Part shown: positions 43,762 to 46,519 of the stretch, piece after piece | How positions within the stretch are numbered: the stretch's first letter is position 1 | Layout of the letters: the number at the start of each line of letters is the position of its first letter | Assembly: GCA_015055525.1 (NCBI GenBank) | Contig: SVHZ01000010.1 | Coordinates: forward strand, 1 to 46,519 | Length of the DNA: 46,519 nt | Direction: 5' to 3' | Source: Clostridiales bacterium | GTDB taxonomy: Bacteria; Bacillota; Clostridia; Christensenellales; Borkfalkiaceae | Notes under the pieces: generated by a model | Seen by the model: only the letters and a program-made list of their open reading frames with translations | Database searches by the model: none | Told to the model about the DNA's origin: nothing | Program-made: the position numbers and the translations under genes

Positions 43762-43762
43762 A

Positions 43763-44491
43763 TCAGTTCACCTTTTCCTTTTCTTGAAGTGCTTGGCAGG
43801 CTGAATTTGCCAAAATGCCAGGTAAAATATTTTCCTTATTTCCGTCAGATCTAATTTCGCCGTTAGCAACCACTATAATTCTATCTGCAATATTCAAAAT
43901 TCTTTCTTGGTGGGAAATTATAAGCAAAGTGCCGTTAGTTTTTTCAGATAAACGCTCGAACACCTTAATTAAACTATTAAAACTCCAAAGGTCGATGCCT
44001 GCTTCAGGCTCGTCAAACACCGTAAACTTCGCTCCGCGAGCCATAGTTGCTGCAATTTCAATGCGCTTGAGTTCCCCGCCTGATAAACTTGCGTTAATTT
44101 CACGGTTAACGTACTCTCTTGCGCAAAGACCAACTTCAGATAAATACGAGCAAACTTCCGTTACGGTAAGTTTTTTACCGCTAGCGAGATTTACTATATC
44201 CGAAACGGTAATTCCCTTAAATCTAACGGGTTGTTGGAACGCAAACGCTAAACCTTTGTTTGCGCGCTCGGTGATTGAAAGGTTAGTTATATCTTCCCCG
44301 TCGAGTAAAATTTGACCGCTCGTTGGTTTAATGATGCCCATAATAATTTTAGCAAGGGTAGACTTACCCCCTCCGTTTGGGCCGGTAAACGCAATAAACT
44401 TTTCATTGAGCGTCAAACTAACGTTTTTAATTATTTGTTTTTTACCGTCTTCGTTTTCGGCGGTAAAGGAAATATTTCTAAGTTCTAACAT
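43763..44491 (-). CDS. sufC: SufC-type ABC ATPase
   Basis: 242-residue cytosolic ABC ATPase partner of SufB. Walker A GPNGGGKSTLAK, signature LSGGELKRIE, Walker B FTVFDEPEAGID and the H-loop IISHQE are intact; FAFQQPVRFKG is the SufC-type Q-loop. It has no Shine-Dalgarno: TTGACA-N17-TAAAAT ends 7 nt before the ATG, so the sufCB transcript is probably leaderless. Confidence 0.93.
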   Translation of the reverse strand: MLELRNISFTAENEDGKKQIIKNVSLTLNEKFIAFTGPNGGGKSTLAKIIMGIIKPTSGQILLDGEDITNLSITERANKGLAFAFQQPVRFKGITVSDIVNLASGKKLTVTEVCSYLSEVGLCAREYVNREINASLSGGELKRIEIAATMARGAKFTVFDEPEAGIDLWSFNSLIKVFERLSEKTNGTLLIISHQERILNIADRIIVVANGEIRSDGNKENILPGILANSACQALQEKEKVN

Positions 44492-44498
44492 ATAATTG

Positions 44499-44527
44499 AT
44501 TTTATCTAATTATAAACTTTTTGTCAA
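44499..44527 (-). promoter_or_regulatory. sufC promoter, leaderless type
   Basis: Minus strand TTGACA (44522-44527), 17 bases, TAAAAT (44499-44504), then 7 bases to the ATG. Confidence 0.75.
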
Positions 44528-44560
44528 TGAATTAAACGAGTGAAAATAATTAAATAATTA

Positions 44561-44589
44561 TTGATTTTAATTAAAATGCGTGGTAAAAT
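44561..44589 (+). promoter_or_regulatory. Superoxide reductase promoter
   Basis: TTGATT (44561-44566)-N17-TAAAAT (44584-44589), with a normal leader and AAGGAG before the ATG. Back to back with the sufC promoter. Confidence 0.75.
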
Positions 44590-44618
44590 AGAAGAAAATA
44601 AAATTTAAGGAGATACCT

Positions 44619-45227
44619 ATGAAACAAAAATTCTTAAAATGCAACGCGTGCGGAAAGATTATGCACGTTGTTAAAGATTCTCAAATTGTTCCCAAATGTT
44701 GCGGAAAAGATATGATTGAAATTATTCCCGGTACGGTTGACGCGTCCGTTGAAAAGCACCTTCCCGTTTTTGAAGATAACGGCGGTAAAATCATCGTTAG
44801 CGTTGGTTCTGTTGAACACCCGATGGCAAGCGAACACTATATCGAGTGGGTTCTTATTGAAACTGATAAGGGCGTTCAAAGAATTGACTTAAATCCTGGT
44901 GATAAACCCGTTGCCGTATTCCACCTTACCGCAGGCGATAGTTTAAGCGCGGTATACGCTTACTGTAACCTTCACGGTTTATGGGCTGCTGAACCTCAAG
45001 AAAGAGTTGTTTGCGAATACGTTAAGCCTAAGGAAAATGAAAATTACGTAGTTTGCAAATGCAATAACGTAACCGTTTCAGATATTATCGAGGCAGTACA
45101 TAACGGCGAAGATATCGCAACCGTATTAAAAGCGTTTGATAAAGTTAAAGATACCACTCGTTGTTCAACCAACTGTGGTGGATGTTACGATAAGGTTATT
45201 GATATAATATCCAAAGAACTCTCCTAA
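44619..45227 (+). CDS. Desulfoferrodoxin-type superoxide reductase fused to a BFD-like [2Fe-2S] domain
   Basis: 202 residues in three parts. An N-terminal desulforedoxin domain has C8, C11, C27 and C28. The superoxide reductase domain has the iron site His47, His67, His73, Cys116 and His119, all in normal context (EKHLPVF, EHPMASEH, CNLHG). The last 60 residues add a BFD/NifU-like cluster domain with CKC (146-148) and CSTNCGGC (182-189). The enzyme reduces superoxide to peroxide without making oxygen. The extra domain could pass electrons to the centre, or bind another redox partner (inference). Confidence 0.9.
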   Translation: MKQKFLKCNACGKIMHVVKDSQIVPKCCGKDMIEIIPGTVDASVEKHLPVFEDNGGKIIVSVGSVEHPMASEHYIEWVLIETDKGVQRIDLNPGDKPVAVFHLTAGDSLSAVYAYCNLHGLWAAEPQERVVCEYVKPKENENYVVCKCNNVTVSDIIEAVHNGEDIATVLKAFDKVKDTTRCSTNCGGCYDKVIDIISKELS

Positions 45228-45274
45228 GTCGTTATTTCGGGCATTATGCATCGTTTCTGTAAAGCCGTTGCACT

Positions 45275-45300
45275 TACGATGACCGACAAGGTCTATCGTA
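45275..45300. repeat. GACC-N5-GGTC hairpin, second copy
   Basis: TACGAT-GACC-gacaa-GGTC-t-ATCGTA. Same core as the 56-75 hairpin with different outer pairs. The 251-base gap 45228-45478 contains this, a diverged CTAACGCCTTAGG segment, and hairpin array 2; no gene. Confidence 0.6.
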
Positions 45301-45362
45301 ATCGCCCCGCCTTTACGAGCCTTGCCTAATACCCAAACTAACGCCTTAGGCAAATCTACAAC

Positions 45363-45466
45363 TTTTTTGCGAGAGCAAAAAAATATAACTGCGTAGCAAT
45401 ATAACTTGCCAACGGCAAATATAACTTTTTACGCAGTAAAAAATATAACTGTTTGCACAGCAAACA
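45363..45466 (+). repeat. Hairpin array 2 (phosphohexomutase leader)
   Basis: Five perfect hairpins separated by ATATAAC: TTTTTTGC-gaga-GCAAAAAA (45363-45382), TGC-gta-GCA (45390-45398), TTGCC-aac-GGCAA (45406-45418), TTTTTAC-gca-GTAAAAA (45426-45442) and TGTTTGC-aca-GCAAACA (45450-45466). The last hairpin is followed by ACGGAG, the ribosome binding site. Two units (TGC-gta-GCA and TTGCC-aac-GGCAA) are identical to units in array 1; the others differ in stem. Confidence 0.88.
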
Positions 45467-45478
45467 ACGGAGTATATT

Positions 45479-46519
45479 ATGGATTATAAAAAACTTCAAA
45501 ACGGTAGTGATATTCGCGGTGTTGCCCTTGAAGGAATCGAAGGTCAAAGCGTAAATCTTACCGAAAAGGTTTGTAAAGATATCGGTAGAGGTTTTGCCCT
45601 TTGGATAAAGGAAAAAACGGGCAAAACGGATATTAGAGTTTCGGTTGGTAGAGATTCAAGGCTCTCTGGCGAAACTTTATCAAATTGGATATGTTCTAGC
45701 ATGGTTGATAGTGGAATTAACGTTACCGACTTTTCGTTAGCGTCAACTCCCGCCATGTTTATGTCTACCGTAACCAAAGGTTACGAGTTTGACGGCGCGG
45801 TTATGATTACCGCTAGCCATTTACCATTTAATAGAAACGGTTTCAAGTTTTTTACCGCAAACGGTGGTCTTGAAAAAGCAGATATTAAAAAGATACTTGA
45901 ATACGCTGAAAGTAGCGAGCAAACGGGCTTAGATAAAGGCAGTTACGTTTGCGGTGAGTTTATGGACGCGTACTCTAAAATTTTAGCCGACAAAATTCGT
46001 TTGGCAACGGGAGAAGAGCAACCGCTCAAAGGTTTCAAAATCGTTGTTGATGCGGGTAACGGAGCGGGCGGATTTTACGTTGAAAAGGTATTAAAACCGC
46101 TTGGGGCGGACACGGAAGGAAGTAGGTATTTAGATCCTGACGGAAGTTTCCCTAACCATATTCCTAACCCCGAAGATAAAGACGCTATGAAAAGTATTAC
46201 TCAAGCGGTTAAAGAATCAAATGCTGACTTTGGTATAATTTTTGATACTGACGTTGATAGGGCGGGAGCAGTTCTTGCTGACGGTAGCGAACTTAACCGC
46301 AATAGAATTATTGCGATGTTATCGGCAATTTTATTAAGAGAACACCCGGGTACGACTATCGTTACCGACTCGATAACTTCAACCGGGCTTAAACAATTTA
46401 TCTTAGAAAAGGGCGGTATTCATCATCGTTTCAAGCGCGGTTACAGAAACGTTATTAACGAATCAATAAGGCTTAATAATAACGGCCAAGATAGCCAACT
46501 TGCCATTGAAACGTCTGGC
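45479..46519 (+). CDS. Phosphohexomutase (phosphoglucomutase/phosphomannomutase family), 3' end cut off
   Basis: 347 codons are present, open to the window edge. Active-site phosphoserine loop MITASHLPFN, metal loop IFDTDVDRAG, sugar loop KRGYRNVINES and the start of ETSG are in family order. The beginning (LQNGSDIRGVALEG) is the family N-terminus. It converts hexose-1- and 6-phosphates and could link to manA upstream, though the genes are 10 kb apart. ACGGAG precedes ATG 45479, directly after hairpin array 2. Confidence 0.92.
   Translation, partial: MDYKKLQNGSDIRGVALEGIEGQSVNLTEKVCKDIGRGFALWIKEKTGKTDIRVSVGRDSRLSGETLSNWICSSMVDSGINVTDFSLASTPAMFMSTVTKGYEFDGAVMITASHLPFNRNGFKFFTANGGLEKADIKKILEYAESSEQTGLDKGSYVCGEFMDAYSKILADKIRLATGEEQPLKGFKIVVDAGNGAGGFYVEKVLKPLGADTEGSRYLDPDGSFPNHIPNPEDKDAMKSITQAVKESNADFGIIFDTDVDRAGAVLADGSELNRNRIIAMLSAILLREHPGTTIVTDSITSTGLKQFILEKGGIHHRFKRGYRNVINESIRLNNNGQDSQLAIETSG

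Overview
The window is a stretch of low-GC, gene-dense chromosome from an anaerobic, Clostridia-like member of the Firmicutes (Bacillota). It is most plausibly an uncultured gut lineage; no 16S gene is present, so this rests on gene content. The signs are ferredoxin-dependent amino-acid fermentation, a superoxide reductase, a minimal SufBC-type iron-sulfur system, a HisZ/short-HisG pair, AAGGAG-type ribosome binding sites and TGA used as stop.

Layout: 1-377 is a repeat- and hairpin-rich leader before a short alaS. 2175-9061 is an aromatic amino-acid fermentation cluster (two phenylacetate-CoA ligases flanking iorAB, then an ACT protein, an amidohydrolase and a TraX-like protein). 9110-10507 is a convergent alanine/glycine symporter. 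10641-18912 is a complete histidine operon headed by a TrpR-like (YerC/HisR) regulator gene, followed by a MATE exporter. 20300-28114 is a set of small sugar/ester catabolic units, each next to an AraC regulator. 28159-31759 is aspA, a divergent LysR regulator and an anion permease. 31950-35505 holds a short-chain dehydrogenase, a small hypothetical, a PfkB sugar kinase and mannose-6-phosphate isomerase.

35545-42350 is an island with the look of horizontally acquired defence DNA: a membrane protein and a DUF2971 protein, an HTH protein, two DNA methyltransferases, a DUF262 protein, a small protein with a HEPN RNase motif, and a convergent HNH/zinc endonuclease led by a controller-type HTH gene. 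It abuts a tRNA-Ser(GGA) whose 3' end is partly duplicated in a palindromic element. 42838-45227 is core again: sufB, sufC and a superoxide reductase fused to a [2Fe-2S] domain. A second hairpin array (45363-45466) leads into a phosphohexomutase cut by the window end.

Best leads: (1) two arrays of perfect short hairpins with different stems but a constant ATATAAC linker, directly upstream of alaS and of the phosphohexomutase; (2) the restriction-modification locus with an embedded DUF262-HEPN pair; (3) five genes whose start codon lies 6-7 nt after a good -10 box and that lack a Shine-Dalgarno, so probably leaderless; (4) a symmetric overlapping promoter pair between aspA and lysR, and a palindromic operator placed on the his promoter. 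All calls are from reading the sequence; no database search was run.
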